This document shows positions 1-12,200 of a stretch of 64,000 bases of DNA, in pieces; positions within the stretch are counted from its first letter, which is position 1, and each line of letters opens with the position of its first letter. A program made the position numbers and the translations under genes. The DNA is taken from the NCBI RefSeq assembly GCF_031755915.1, contig NC_083388.1, positions 20,920,001 through 20,984,000 on the forward strand, given 5' to 3'. The notes beneath the pieces were generated by a model that was given only the letters and a program-made list of their open reading frames with translations, did not search any database and had not been told where the DNA came from. This DNA comes from Ziziphus jujuba (lineage: Eukaryota > Streptophyta > Magnoliopsida > Rosales > Rhamnaceae).

Positions 1-3000
1 AAATGCGGGTCAGGCAGTTGTCCAGAATGTCAGGTACATCTTCAAATAACTTTAAGAGGTCAAAGATAAAAACCATCTTATCAGAAGAAATTTGCATGAT
101 AGAAACCTGAAACAAGGTGAAAGGGAAAAGAATGAAATAATGCTCAACAAAAAGGCAGCATTTGTATTAGTAAAGATCAGACTATCACAAATTATCAGTA
201 GAAGTAGATTCAAAGGCAATGAGAACATGTTACATAGACAAATGAATCCACTGTGATTACCTTGTTTGGTTTGTTGCCTTTTATATAATTTGGTTTCCAT
301 TCACAATCAACACCCACAACTTTACATCCCTCAATATGACACGTTGCATTAAGTAAAGCATCAGGTTCATCAACCCAAATGATGTCTTCTACAACCAATT
401 CATTGAGATCCAAATAGCGACTATGCAGAAGACTTGCCTCTGGTACTATTAAAAAGAAAAACAAACAAACAATTATATACCTCTGGTACTATTAAAAAGA
501 AAAACGAACAAACAATAATATACAAATTACAAATTTGAAACAAAATAATTTAATTATCATATCAATGGCCAAAAAAAGTTTCAAATCTTTTTATTGCCTA
601 CAGTGCAACAGTTTTGCTAGCAGCATCATAAAGAGCAAAAAGTTGGGTGACAAGATTGATGCATTCTTTTGATTAATTCCCCCCATATAATATTATATCA
701 TAAATAAGTGCAAGAAAAACTGCAGAATATTAGAAATTGATGCATCTTAGAAAGGGTGATAAGGTGAAAAGTGACCCCAACCAAATACAATTTTAACATT
801 TTTTAGGTCCTTCAACTCCAACATTATTGAGAACATGAGGATTTATCACTATCTTTTCTATGCAAAAGGTCAGAAAGCAAAGAAGACCTCACAGCTCAAC
901 AGGAGACTGAAACTCAATCTGCTTTTATCTTTTCTTCTCCAAAGGTAAAAATTTGCCAGTTTTTCTTAAGGAAAGTTAATTACCTAAACAGACTGAAAAA
1001 AAAAAGTATAGAATTAATCTCGTAAAGATAGGCAAACAGGGGAAGTGTTGAATCAAAAGTTTGCATAACAGGTGAGTGCTTATAAGCATTAATTTCATGC
1101 CAGTTAATGCACTACTACAGAGGATTAGTTATTAAGTAGTAAAGGCAAAACAAACAGAAAAGGCTTGACATGCTGCAAATCCTCTTGAAAGAAAGGGTGT
1201 CTTAGGAGATACAGTAAAAAATAAATAAATAAATATTGGAGGTTAAAGGAACCAGAGGACAAAACCTTATCAATGACACAAAATAGGCTACATTCTAGGT
1301 CTGGGTCTCAAAACTATGGTACTAACCAAGGAAAATAGATAACATAGGATACCTTTGTCATTCAGAAAACCTTCAAGTGAGTATCGATCACACAGCTCAT
1401 CAACTTTCTCAGAATAACCAGCTTCCATTGCCAAATAAACCTTAAAAATATTTAAAGTTAAGATTCTAATGCATACAAAAAGCAAATAATTACTCCAACA
1501 TATAAATCATAAAATAAATTATATAAACCAAATAACTTCTCTATTTCAACACATATATACACACATATATACAAACCAACATACATATGTATCTTTTTCT
1601 GTCTGACAAATTTTTTATTTAGGAATCATCCTCCTCTAACACTGTTACATGTGAACCAAGCACATTACAATAAAGGCAAGGTAATGGGAATTATAGTTGG
1701 AAATTTACATTAAAAAAAAAAAAAAAAAAATTGCAACAGTTCCAAACATGTGGAGTTTGTTTGAAGCTTATCTTGAAAGAAACCAAACTTTGCTCAGATA
1801 ACTTAGACCTGTATTCACCGACAAATACTTTTTACAGTCCAGACCTTCCCCCAACAAGAAAACAAGCAAGCTAAGCTAATATTTATTTCAATTCAACCAT
1901 ATAGGACATTCAAATTCAAAACTGGGTATGAAAATATTGGAATATCATGAAAGACAAGCCAATCCACTAAATTGTCCACTGAATTACTATTTCACACTTA
2001 TTGAACAAATATTTCGGTTGTGTTCCTTTTTCAAGTGTAGAAAGAAACCAAGTAGAGAAGAAACCAAGAGCTAAAAGTAAATAATATAATATGAACAGAT
2101 TTTCTTAGAACAAAGGCTTAAAGCACACATAGCAATCATATAAAAAATAAATAAGAAAGAAAGAAAGAAACATAGTTACAGAATTTTTGTTTATGTGTGA
2201 GCATGTTATTGTGTGCGTCTGTGTAAATATACATATGCATGTATTTGCACATATACATATGTGTATTTGGATTAAAAATTACTCAATACAGCAGGGTGTG
2301 AAGTTCAGAGTAGCGCTAAGAAAGAGGCTACCATCATATTCTCTATCCAGATAAGTTTAAGATGCCATTTACAATCTATAATCTCAATGCTTTTAAAATA
2401 AAAGATAGACAAAATTAGAAACCCTAGTGCAACACAGATTCCAAAACCTGACTTTAGAGGTAATAGCTTTAAGTAATAACGCTTTCCCATATCCCAGTTA
2501 CAAACTATAAAACAACAAAGATGCACATGTGAGTGCCAATTATGTCAGAAGCTACAGACCAAATATTCAAGAAGCTGCCTGTTCTTGTTTGCTTTTGCTT
2601 CTGCAACATCCCAGCATCCTTTTTCTGCTAGCTTCTTCAGTGAGCTGCAAGTAGATGAATAATTATTATTCTTTCACATAATTTTCAGGGAGGACGAGTA
2701 AAACCTGACAACTAAAATGTTTTTAATTTTTTAAACATATAGACAGCATAGGTTGAAAGATGAATTATTACAGTTACCTCTCTTTACACTTATGATAAAC
2801 ATCAGGAAATTCCTGCTGGAGATTGTTTTTCTTTATCATCTCATAAGCATTGTTTAGCATGTTCCTATCAACGTAGTATTGGACAAGAACACATAATAAT
2901 GGTTTTCCGATGAATGCTGCCCACTTCTCTGCTGCTTTAAATTCATTGTACTGTAACATACTATGGAGAAAAGACTGGCCTGACTGGCGAATAGAGAAGT

Positions 3001-3933
3001 GCTCTAATAAAGTAACTGCATTCATATATGACTGAGATTCTATCAATTCATATATGTATTGTTCAACAAATGTTTTTGCTGTGTCAAAACTACCATCATT
3101 GTTTTCTTTTAGTGGGCACATCGCTTTCTCAATGTTTGTCAATTGAACATCAAAAACCTCAAGAATCTTCACAACCACCCTCTCATCATGTTTAACAAAT
3201 CCCCTGACAATATCAAGAAATAACTGGGTGGCTAGATCTTTTGCTTCCACAGGGATGTCTGCTTTTTTGAGGAAACGACGAAGAGCTGATACAATCAAAT
3301 GACTGAACCCTTCACAATATAAGCCAAATATAGGCAAGACATAGAGGCACTGAAGAACAAATATAGCTGGTCCACGTTGGGGATCATTGTGTAGTACAAG
3401 ATGGACCTGTTGTTGAAGACCTCGGAACTTCTTAGTTGCCTTACATGTGCCTATTTAATGTTTTGAATAAGAAACAACAGGCAAAGAAGAAGCATTAATA
3501 ACAAATAATACTTAAAATCATAAGGAAGATGATGACTGAAAAATATTAGTCACCAAATAAATGGCCATCATGAGTTACATCACCACACATGCCAACGTAC
3601 AATAAGTCGGCTTGAGAATCAAGTATTGAGGTGTGACACCTCAAAGCAAGTCCCTTACCTTTATATCTAAAAACCTATATGTTGATATGTTTGTGTGCCA
3701 TTAACATCTTAAGGCAGACAGGCTGCTTAATACCAAATCATTATCCTAGGAACAAAATTCCGCACGGACGAAGGAAGACACATACCATAAACATAACATT
3801 CTTTCAGGAGGTATATGAATACTACTGGAGAAATATATGTAAGATCATAAAAGGCATGCGTGCAAACAGTCCTCGTCTGCTGAGCTTTTCCATTATTGTT
3901 CTGTATCTCTGCAGTTCTTTTGTCCAAGCCCAT
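1..3933 (-). CDS. Exonuclease mut-7-like protein, 5' part, cut by the left window edge
   Basis: This is a plant homologue of the mut-7/EXD3 family: a helical N-terminal region followed by a DnaQ-like 3'-5' exonuclease domain. Exons on the minus strand are 3933-3786, 3450-2778, 2644-2560, 1440-1353, 445-261 and 106-1 (open). Every junction keeps the frame, giving about 463 residues before the edge. The N-terminus MGLDKRTAE is followed by a segment containing YLLKECYVYGTCKATKKF. The last full exon carries exonuclease motif I, VGVDCEWKP, with the D-x-E pair that binds metal. The remaining catalytic motifs lie outside the window. Family knowledge suggests RNA or DNA 3' end trimming; the substrate in plants is not known to me. 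A 5'UTR intron is likely (donor about 4787, acceptor about 3956). The intron between the 1353 and 445 exon ends starts with the U12-like GTATCCTAT and ends in a duplicated acceptor. Confidence 0.88.
438..526. repeat. 43-bp tandem duplication containing a splice acceptor
   Basis: Two near-identical copies, period 43 bp (TGGTAC starts at 441 and again at 484). On the minus strand each copy holds the pyrimidine-rich tract, the AATAG acceptor and the first nine bases of the exon. The mut-7-like exon 445-261 therefore has two tandem candidate acceptors 43 bp apart. Only the one nearer the exon keeps the reading frame. Confidence 0.85.
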
Positions 3934-4883
3934 GCCAGAGTGAGACAGCAGCAGTCTAGAAAACTAACCAAAAATTAGTTTAAGATGGAATTAAATCACC
4001 TAATGGACATGATTTCTTTGATGATGGAAAGTAAATTCCAGAATGAGTATGATTTATAACAACATTCCAACAAATTGCATTTAGCAACTTAGCCCAATAA
4101 CTTACCATCCTATAGATCACATGGTGGCAACTAACCATCTAATTTTACAAGACTTATCCAGTTGCTGCCTCAACTATTGCTGCCTATTCACCATGACCAG
4201 CTCAGTTTCCCTCCCAACTTCAGAAAAAATAGAAACACTACTACTTAACTATGAAAAACATAATTTATGATCTAAAACAGAGGCAAAGTTTGAATTAATT
4301 CGTTGAGAGCAACAACCACGGCGATAAAATGTATTATCTATCACATGCAACCATTTCCTCTAATACTATCTCACAAATATGAAGATCCAAATATTCTACT
4401 TTCCACCGACAATATTTTTCAGCAACAAAAAGAGTTATGAGTTCAATGTTACAGTCTAAACTTGCAGACAAATACAAAAAATATTGAACCAGAATAACTG
4501 CAAAAACAAATTAAAAAACAGGAAAATATAGTTCTAATATTAACTACAACAATTCCATATTCATCAATATTCTCAAATTAGAAAACCACACAAAAGTAAA
4601 AAAATAACAATGAGAATAAAGTCCATTACGACCAATGAATCTACATGTTATTACTCTGCGGTTTCGGAGGAAAATGCAGGAAAACATATTAAAAAAAAAA
4701 ATGAACCAAAAATATTAGCAACGAACTCAGATTCTTTTCAAAAATTTTCTCAGCAACCAAACAGTGCAATAATACAAAGGAACTTACCAAATTTCAAGGC
4801 ACCTCCTCCTCTCTCTCTCTCTCTAAAAAAATTTGCTTCTAAGCGTTCGCTCTCTCTATTTTCCACAACACTTCCACGGGTCT

Positions 4884-4911
4884 CTATATATACACCACGG
4901 GGTGTATATAT
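4884..4911 (-). promoter_or_regulatory. Palindromic TATA region, probable core promoter of the mut-7-like gene
   Basis: The minus strand reads TATATATAG at 4892-4884. This sits inside an 11-bp inverted repeat (arms 4886-4896 and 4901-4911, spacer ACGG), so a TATA-like box faces both directions. A CT/GA-rich stretch at about 4801-4826 and a candidate 5'UTR donor (rc of ttac at about 4787) lie downstream on the minus strand, as expected for a leader. The assignment is inferred from position. Confidence 0.5.
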
Positions 4912-7900
4912 CATGCAGATTTGCCAGAAGACAGAAAATCAGATTAAATTAAATTAAAGTCGGAAATCAAAATTAAAAACTTAATAAACCAGAAATTATC
5001 AAAATGGCTTTGCTAAAATGCGGGCTGGCCCACCGTATCTTTTCCAGAAAAGGCAAAAAGATGCTTTCGTTCTCGTTAGCGGCTCTTTTTCTCTATAGGG
5101 CTAGAATGCCCCCGTTGGCTCAATGACCGTACGCTGCGCTGTCATCTGAAACGTGCCTAGAACCATAGGGGCAGTTTGGAGAATTCGATTTGTTTCGGGG
5201 TAAGAGGAAGCAGACCAATTTTTGCGGTATACGAAACTGCTAAAGTCAAACCAGTTTGGATGCTCCGGACCGTTGACTTTCATTGCCGTTGACTGACTTA
5301 TCATTTTGAGAGATCATGGTGCTACCCCAGCAGAAACCATAGAGGTGTGTAGGATAGAATATTTTCTTATTGCTTTGTGCATCAGCCGCGTGTGTTTTGG
5401 GCGTGTCCCGTGCTGGATCGAGATGGCCATCTCAGCAAATGGATAAGGCTGTTTATAAAAAGAACAAAATAACAATAATTTAATAAAATAATAAATACTA
5501 AATACGATTAAAAATTACAGTAATTTGTTTCTTTCAAAAAAAGAAAAAACAGTATTTTTATTAAACGCTGTTGTTTCTTGGAACAATAATACTAAATTCA
5601 AATTCCACAACTAGATTAAAAGAAATATTAAAAAAATAGATTAAGAGAAAAATACAAAATAATGAGAACAAAAGTAAATAAGCTAGGTAAAAAGAATTGA
5701 CAAAATTGTCTCAACAAAGCAAACACCCTGGATTATGCAATTTGTTACAACTTTTTAATTAAAAATAATGAATAGGATATTTCATTTTGGTTCATATAGT
5801 TTGGTCTCCTTATTAAGAAATAATATAATTTTGAGAACTAGAACTAATTCTATATATTAAATGAAAGTAGAATTTCCAAAATCAAAATTTTGGTGTATAT
5901 ATATATGTATATATATTTGAAAGAAAAGTTGGGTAAATATTTTATTTTTTTCAATTGCACCTCAAAGAAGAGGGAATTTTCATAATGTTTGAACCAGATA
6001 ATATATTTTGTAATGAATCGATATTTAATTGATATATTTTTTTATTTATTTATTCATTTAAAATTTTATTTTAAATAATAATAAAATATTCTAATCAATA
6101 ATATATATTTTTTAAAATATATATTACTTAATAATACGGATCATTTTGTTTTAATAGCATTTGTTAAAATCTGTTCAAAGTTCAGTTTCGCCGTTATACT
6201 GCAGAAAAGGACAATGATATATTTATTATATTGAAAAAGGCTAAAGCCATTGTAGCCTTTTTGGGATTTGAAGCATACATAGGGCGTTGTCGTTTAGGGA
6301 ACAGTTCTAAATATCCTTGTCACACCCTTTAATTTTTTGTGATAATCCATGTCATACCCATGTCATACACTTCTTTTTTTTTTTGGTAATAATCCATGTC
6401 ATACTCATACATACAGTCATATATCAAAAAAAGCAAATAAGATTTATCAATAATTATCAACATCATCATCAACAGCGAGAATTGGAAAAAGCTGCTTTTA
6501 TCTTCTTCAATGGCTAAGGGCGTGATATCTAAGGGTGTTTCATGAATAATAACAATTTTTGTTGGCATGTACATTTCAGTTTTTCATATTCAGCGCCAAA
6601 ATTAGGTGATAATAATACACACATTTAGTAACCTTAGTCTATTTTATATTTATATTTTTATAGAAATTTCATATAGCATTCATTTCTAAGTCCAATATAT
6701 GTCATGATTGTATAAAGGAAAACAAAAACAAAATTATTTTCTTCTTTTTTTCTCTATTTTTTTAATCGAGAAAACTAATCAATCTTTTTACTAATTTTTA
6801 AACGTTCTATTAGTCAATTTGAAAATTATTTTAAAAACTAAACTAATATAAAATAAATTATGAATTGAAAATTTAATATGGATTTTTTTTTTAATTTGAA
6901 GATATAATGTGCAATTTATCTAAATTATAAAATATTAAAGTGTAATTAATCTTTTTCATTTTGCAATTGAAAACTATGAAAGCAAAGCCCCACCTATATA
7001 GTTACACATATTCAATTGCCGCTACAGCTTTTATTTTTTATTTTTTGGGTAAAATGCCACTAGAGTTATATGTAAAACATTCATGATAACGAAATGTCCA
7101 AATTTTTTAAACCAAAAAACAAAAAATGAAATATCCAAATTTTTTAATCCAATGTGTGTGTGTGTGTGTGCGTGTTTTTTTTAAAGAAATGTATTAAAGG
7201 TAGAGATTTTAAGTCAAAATTTTGTGAAAGAAAAAATAATAATAGTAATTTTGTTATTATACTGCTCTTTTGAATACATTTTACTTCCATTCTTCAAATA
7301 CATTTTAGGTAATTCAATTAGACTTGATGTTAAAATTTCCTTCCAATTTATCAAAAGAAAAAACAAAAACAAAGCAAACTAAAAAGTATTTCTAAAATAG
7401 TATGTATTCATAAAATGACAATTTTATGTACTTAATCATTTTGATTGTGTATAATTAATGATAAACAACCATTAAAACACCACATTTTTCATTGTTTTCT
7501 TAGCCAAAAAAAAAAAAAAACATTTTTCATTGTTATTGTACAGAAAATACGCCTTAAATCAGAAAAGTCATTTTTGATGTGATTGATATTATGTGACAAT
7601 GTGCATGGCTGATGCGAAAGAAAAACAAAAGTAAGAAGAGGAATTTGGTAGTATTTTCAGACGGTAGGTATATATGTTAAAATTTTAGATTGATATTATG
7701 TGACAATGTGCACGGCTGATGGGAGAGAAAAACAAAAGTAAGAAGAGGGATGTGGTAGTATTTTTCAGACGGTAGGTATATATACGTTAAAATTTTAAGC
7801 CTCAAGACATGAAATATTTTGTCATTTTATGGATATACAACGACAATTTTCCCTTGAAATGTCCACTTCAATTTTATTGTTTTAGGTAACAATAATTCAC

Positions 7901-9223
7901 ATTTTTCATGTGTCATGAATACCTTTGGCGCTTTAATACTTATATTTTTTTCCATAGAAGTCCTACAATGCATCAATTATTTGAGATAAAGAAATCAAAA
8001 AGCACACAAATGTTAAGCCAGCAATGACCCAACTTTCCCAGTACAGATGTTTGATTTTTTATGCCATAATTATAGAAAACAAAACAAAAGGGAAAATCTC
8101 TAATTGGGGAGTTAAGGATTTTTAAATTTACTCTCTATATGTAATGGTGGATCTTGATACAGAATTCAGAAACTGACAGAAACATAAAAAGGTATTTTTC
8201 TTTTTCAATTTTACCTTTTTCTCTTTATCCAAACAAAATAAGCCTGGATACAAGTGAGAAACAAGCAAGCTTTTTGGGCGGTATACATGACAACAATCTC
8301 ATATGCACTTTTGCTTCACAAGTATTTATTGCTGACTGTGGCTACCATATCAGCTGCAAATCCACAATTTCTCTCATCCTAGGCACTCCAAAGCTGTATT
8401 TCAGGCAACATTTATCATGACGTAGAAAGAAGTTGATAGTATGACTCGGCATGTAACAAAGCATCATAAACGTCAATACATGTACCAAATTAGCGATATA
8501 TAAATCAAGATTAAGCATCGCAGATTCATGGTTTCACCTAAGCAACCAGCCAGTTCATCATCATTATAAACTGAACAATTAATGGATTTATTTTGGATAA
8601 TTTATACAAGTAATTCTTTATTATCTTATTTTCTCTACCTAGATATATAAAGATAATAACCCATTACCATAACCAATTTTGAATATTTTATAACGAGTGG
8701 TTATACTAGTAACTAGGTGCATTTCTGAAAACCGGCAATATGGCATTCACTTTTCTATATGCTAAAGTTGAGTATAAGAAGGAACCACAAAAATTCATTA
8801 CCAAGAATTCTTATTGGATTTGTAGACATACAGGCAACATCTATACGCATGGCAAGAAAACATTACTTAAATAAAACATGAGCGGTAGACAAAGGTTCCG
8901 TTTCTGGCACTCTGAAAACCTACCTTTAGCCTATTGACCTCTACAGTTCCCTCATTGCAATGTCATCAGAAATTGTTTTGCTACCGGTGTTCCTCACATG
9001 TGCCAGTTGGAACTTCCAGCTAAGCACTCAATATCTCTCAGGTATGACGAAAAGTTGATTTTCCAACTCAAACATAAAAGCTCGATTATCACCAGGACCG
9101 TGGCTGAATAGTTGTGGTTCAAGAAATCTGGCATTCTAGAATCTCAGCGCTACAGTAGAGGCCTCAAAAGAAAATTTAATGGATCTTCTTCTCTTCGCTT
9201 GAACATATAGGTTCTGGCTTTGT
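4912..9223. other. AT-rich intergenic region
   Basis: No open frame here resembles a protein. It holds the upstream flank of the mut-7-like gene (about 4.9-5.4 kb, relatively GC-rich), long AT-rich stretches, a short GT run near 7153-7170, a 107-bp tandem duplication at 7581-7795, and probable 3' flanking sequence of the phosphatase gene from about 8.1 kb on. Confidence 0.6.
7581..7795. repeat. Two-copy tandem repeat, about 107 bp
   Basis: Copy 1 begins at 7581 (GATTGATATTATGTGACAAT) and copy 2 at 7688. They differ by scattered substitutions and small indels, for example GCATGGCTGATGCGA against GCACGGCTGATGGGA. No coding potential; it lies in intergenic sequence. Confidence 0.85.
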
Positions 9224-12200
9224 TCATTCCAGGAAATGCGCAACCATTTTCTTTTCAACAGACTGACGTACCACTGCAACCATATACAAGACAGATAATT
9301 AGAAAGAAGTAAGAACTAAGAAGACCATGAACCATACTACAAATAAACTCAGTTCAAACTGAAGCTTTTCATGCTTTGATTTTAATAGCATCAAAACAAC
9401 TGATACCTTTGAAATTATTAAACAACATTATAGAAGGATGTAGCCTTAAAAAAGGGCTGAGGTTTTATGAATTTTTGTAAGACACCATTTAACAACCCAC
9501 TTGTGCAATATCTCATTTTATGAAGTGCTCGGAGGAACTACAAGGAACAAATCTTGATGGAAAACCTGAAGAAAGAAAAACAACGTTTCTTATATTACTG
9601 ATTAAATTAATGATAGATAAGAAAAATGCTATGATGAAAGTAAGATTAAAACTTTATACCATCTTGAAGTGTTCCAACTCTTTCCTTAAATCTTCCCCAA
9701 TGTTCTCAGCTAAAGGCTGTACAGTCCTAGGCAAAAAATTTTGATCCTTTGAAACTTTATATGCCTGCAAATGACCCCTAGATCATTGCCAAATTAAGAC
9801 TTCAAAAAAAAAAAAAAAAAAAAAAAGAAAAAAACAACACTCTTAAATAATTTGTCAGCAGAATTGTAGTAGATAAGCATAACGGATTAAATTTTGGTAC
9901 AGAAAGAATTAGATTTTGCAGAGTCTTCTGCATACACAATCTGCTGAAATAATTGCAGAGACAATAACGACCTGAGCAAGTTGCATCCAGCATCAAAATT
10001 AATAGAATCATATGGCATCCTAGCAGATCTACCTTAAAATTCTAACACAAACGGCCCTCGATCTATCAAGTTAAGCTTCTCTAGAAATCCAGTGAGAAAA
10101 GAAAGCTGTTGGCATGCCTTGTATACCTATACTTTCAGTAAGATGCATTCATGCTAAAGCACAAAAAGGATATGCCTATAATAATAATTTTGCTACAGTG
10201 GGCAACGTACATCCCACCAACATTGGTGGGACATAAGCATCCTCCCAAGTCTTTGCTTATGCCCAACCAACATCGGTGAGACGTGCATCATCCACCTTCA
10301 CGGTGGGGGACGTCACACACTACAGTAAGGCTGCCTATAATAATATCAAGAAATTATAACTGTAGATGCCTCATCTATACATGGGGAAAAGTTGTAATTT
10401 TTACAGTATAGATGCAATTCAAGGTGGTTGAATTTACTATTAACATGAATTAACCAACCAGAAGTTAACTTCAGAAGGAGAGGGAAAAAAAAGAAAAAAA
10501 GAAAGAAAAAAAAAGAGGATTCTTGTTGGCTTAGGTAAAGCTAAGAGTAGGCAAAGAAATTGATGAAGGTTCCAACTAACAGTTTCCACAAAGAGAAGAG
10601 GATTCTTGTTGGCTTAGGTAAAGCTAAGAGTAGGCAAAGAAATTGATGAAGGTTCCAACTAACAGTTTCCACAAAGAGGCTGGAATGCTTTGTACATGTG
10701 CTTCACCTTATGATCATATTTATCAGGTATAATATAAGAAAAAGAGACTAAGATCCAGATTGAAGTTAGCTACCAGTTTGAAACCTTCACAAGAATAAGA
10801 ATGTTCCCCGTCTGGACAGTTCATGCATCGGTGTTGCCATAGTGCTATGGATATACGTACAATCGCACTTAGAAAATTCAATTTCTTCTTCAACTGAAAA
10901 AAGAAGAAGAAAGATACACAAATATAAGAGACTTCTTTCCTCTGTACAAATCACACCTAAAACTAGTTTGCAGTATATACAGAAGATTCTACCTCTTTTG
11001 GAAATTCCTTAAAGGAAGCATGATCCAGCTTTGGTAATTTCTTCCTGTGATGTCTCACGAGTAGTGCTACCAACTGTGGATATGAATGTTGATAATCAGC
11101 ATAAACCATTTACAAGATATGCCTCAAGGCAGAGCACATCTAATAAGTAAATGGCATACCTTGACTTCCTCAGTGCTATAACCACGAAGACTGTCACCAT
11201 TCTGCATAAACTCGGGTAAAAATTTTCACACTACATTACTAGTATATACCAGCAGCACCGCTAGTATGCGCCATTCTAAATTTTATGAAAGCATTCAATT
11301 GGAAACTAACTACCCATAAAAGGAAAAAGGCAAATACCATGATGATAAGGTAAGACTGTTTATGGAAACCCTTTTTACCAGTGAAATGCCCAATATTATG
11401 AAGCATACATGCAGCTTCGAGATATTCAAGATCCTTGTCATCTAAAGACCCAACAACTTGATTGTCAGCAAGTTCAGTACATCTCCTTAAATCTTCAAAA
11501 ATATCCTGTCAAATTCATTGGTCAAGATATTGGAAGTCTCCAACTTTATCTTATCTAATGTCACTTTAAAGAAAATATTAAACAATATCTCATTTGCAAT
11601 TTAAATATAACAGAGGTGACATGACTCTGTTGCAAAAAGCCACAGTACAAAGATTTTCACCATCCGTGTAACATTTCTAGTACTCAAAACGTAAGATTCT
11701 GTCAGGCATTTTCATGAAGTTTTAATCAAATTCGCTTTTTCTTAGACAAAGAACTACAAATGAAAAGATTGGATATAATACCTTTGCAATGCTAGCACAT
11801 TGAGAAGCAGCTATCATCCTCTTCTTGTTATTGAACCTTGCTGCAAGCTGCACTACAGAACACCACCTCCCATTATCATTCGTATCACAAATATCATAAG
11901 CCTTCATCAACATCTCTGCAAGAACACCTTCTGCCAATGCATACCCAGAAACCTCCACCTCCTCAATTTCAAGAGCTTTAAATATCTCCTCCAACAACAC
12001 GGCCCCAGCAACAATAAACTCCGAGCGCCTTTTAAAGAACTTATCTTTCCTTATCTTCTCTCCCTCTCCTCCACCACACAACCTTTCAACAATACCTCCC
12101 AATTCTCCTCTACTCAATTTCCACTCCCTTTTACACTCCCCAAACACCTTCACATCTTCAAAGTTGTCCCTTGCACTTGCATATCCGTGAGAGACAGCCT

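Noticed and set aside
2159..2172. AGAA repeats as a possible CRISPR-like or satellite array
   Set aside because: Only a few simple-sequence units; no array of spaced repeats exists anywhere in the window.
4610..4957. 115-residue plus-strand frame
   Set aside because: Low-complexity, with no family motif; it overlaps the promoter and leader of the mut-7-like gene on the other strand.
5101..5304. 67-residue minus-strand frame upstream of the mut-7-like gene
   Set aside because: No recognisable motif and no splice partners; the region is better read as flanking DNA.
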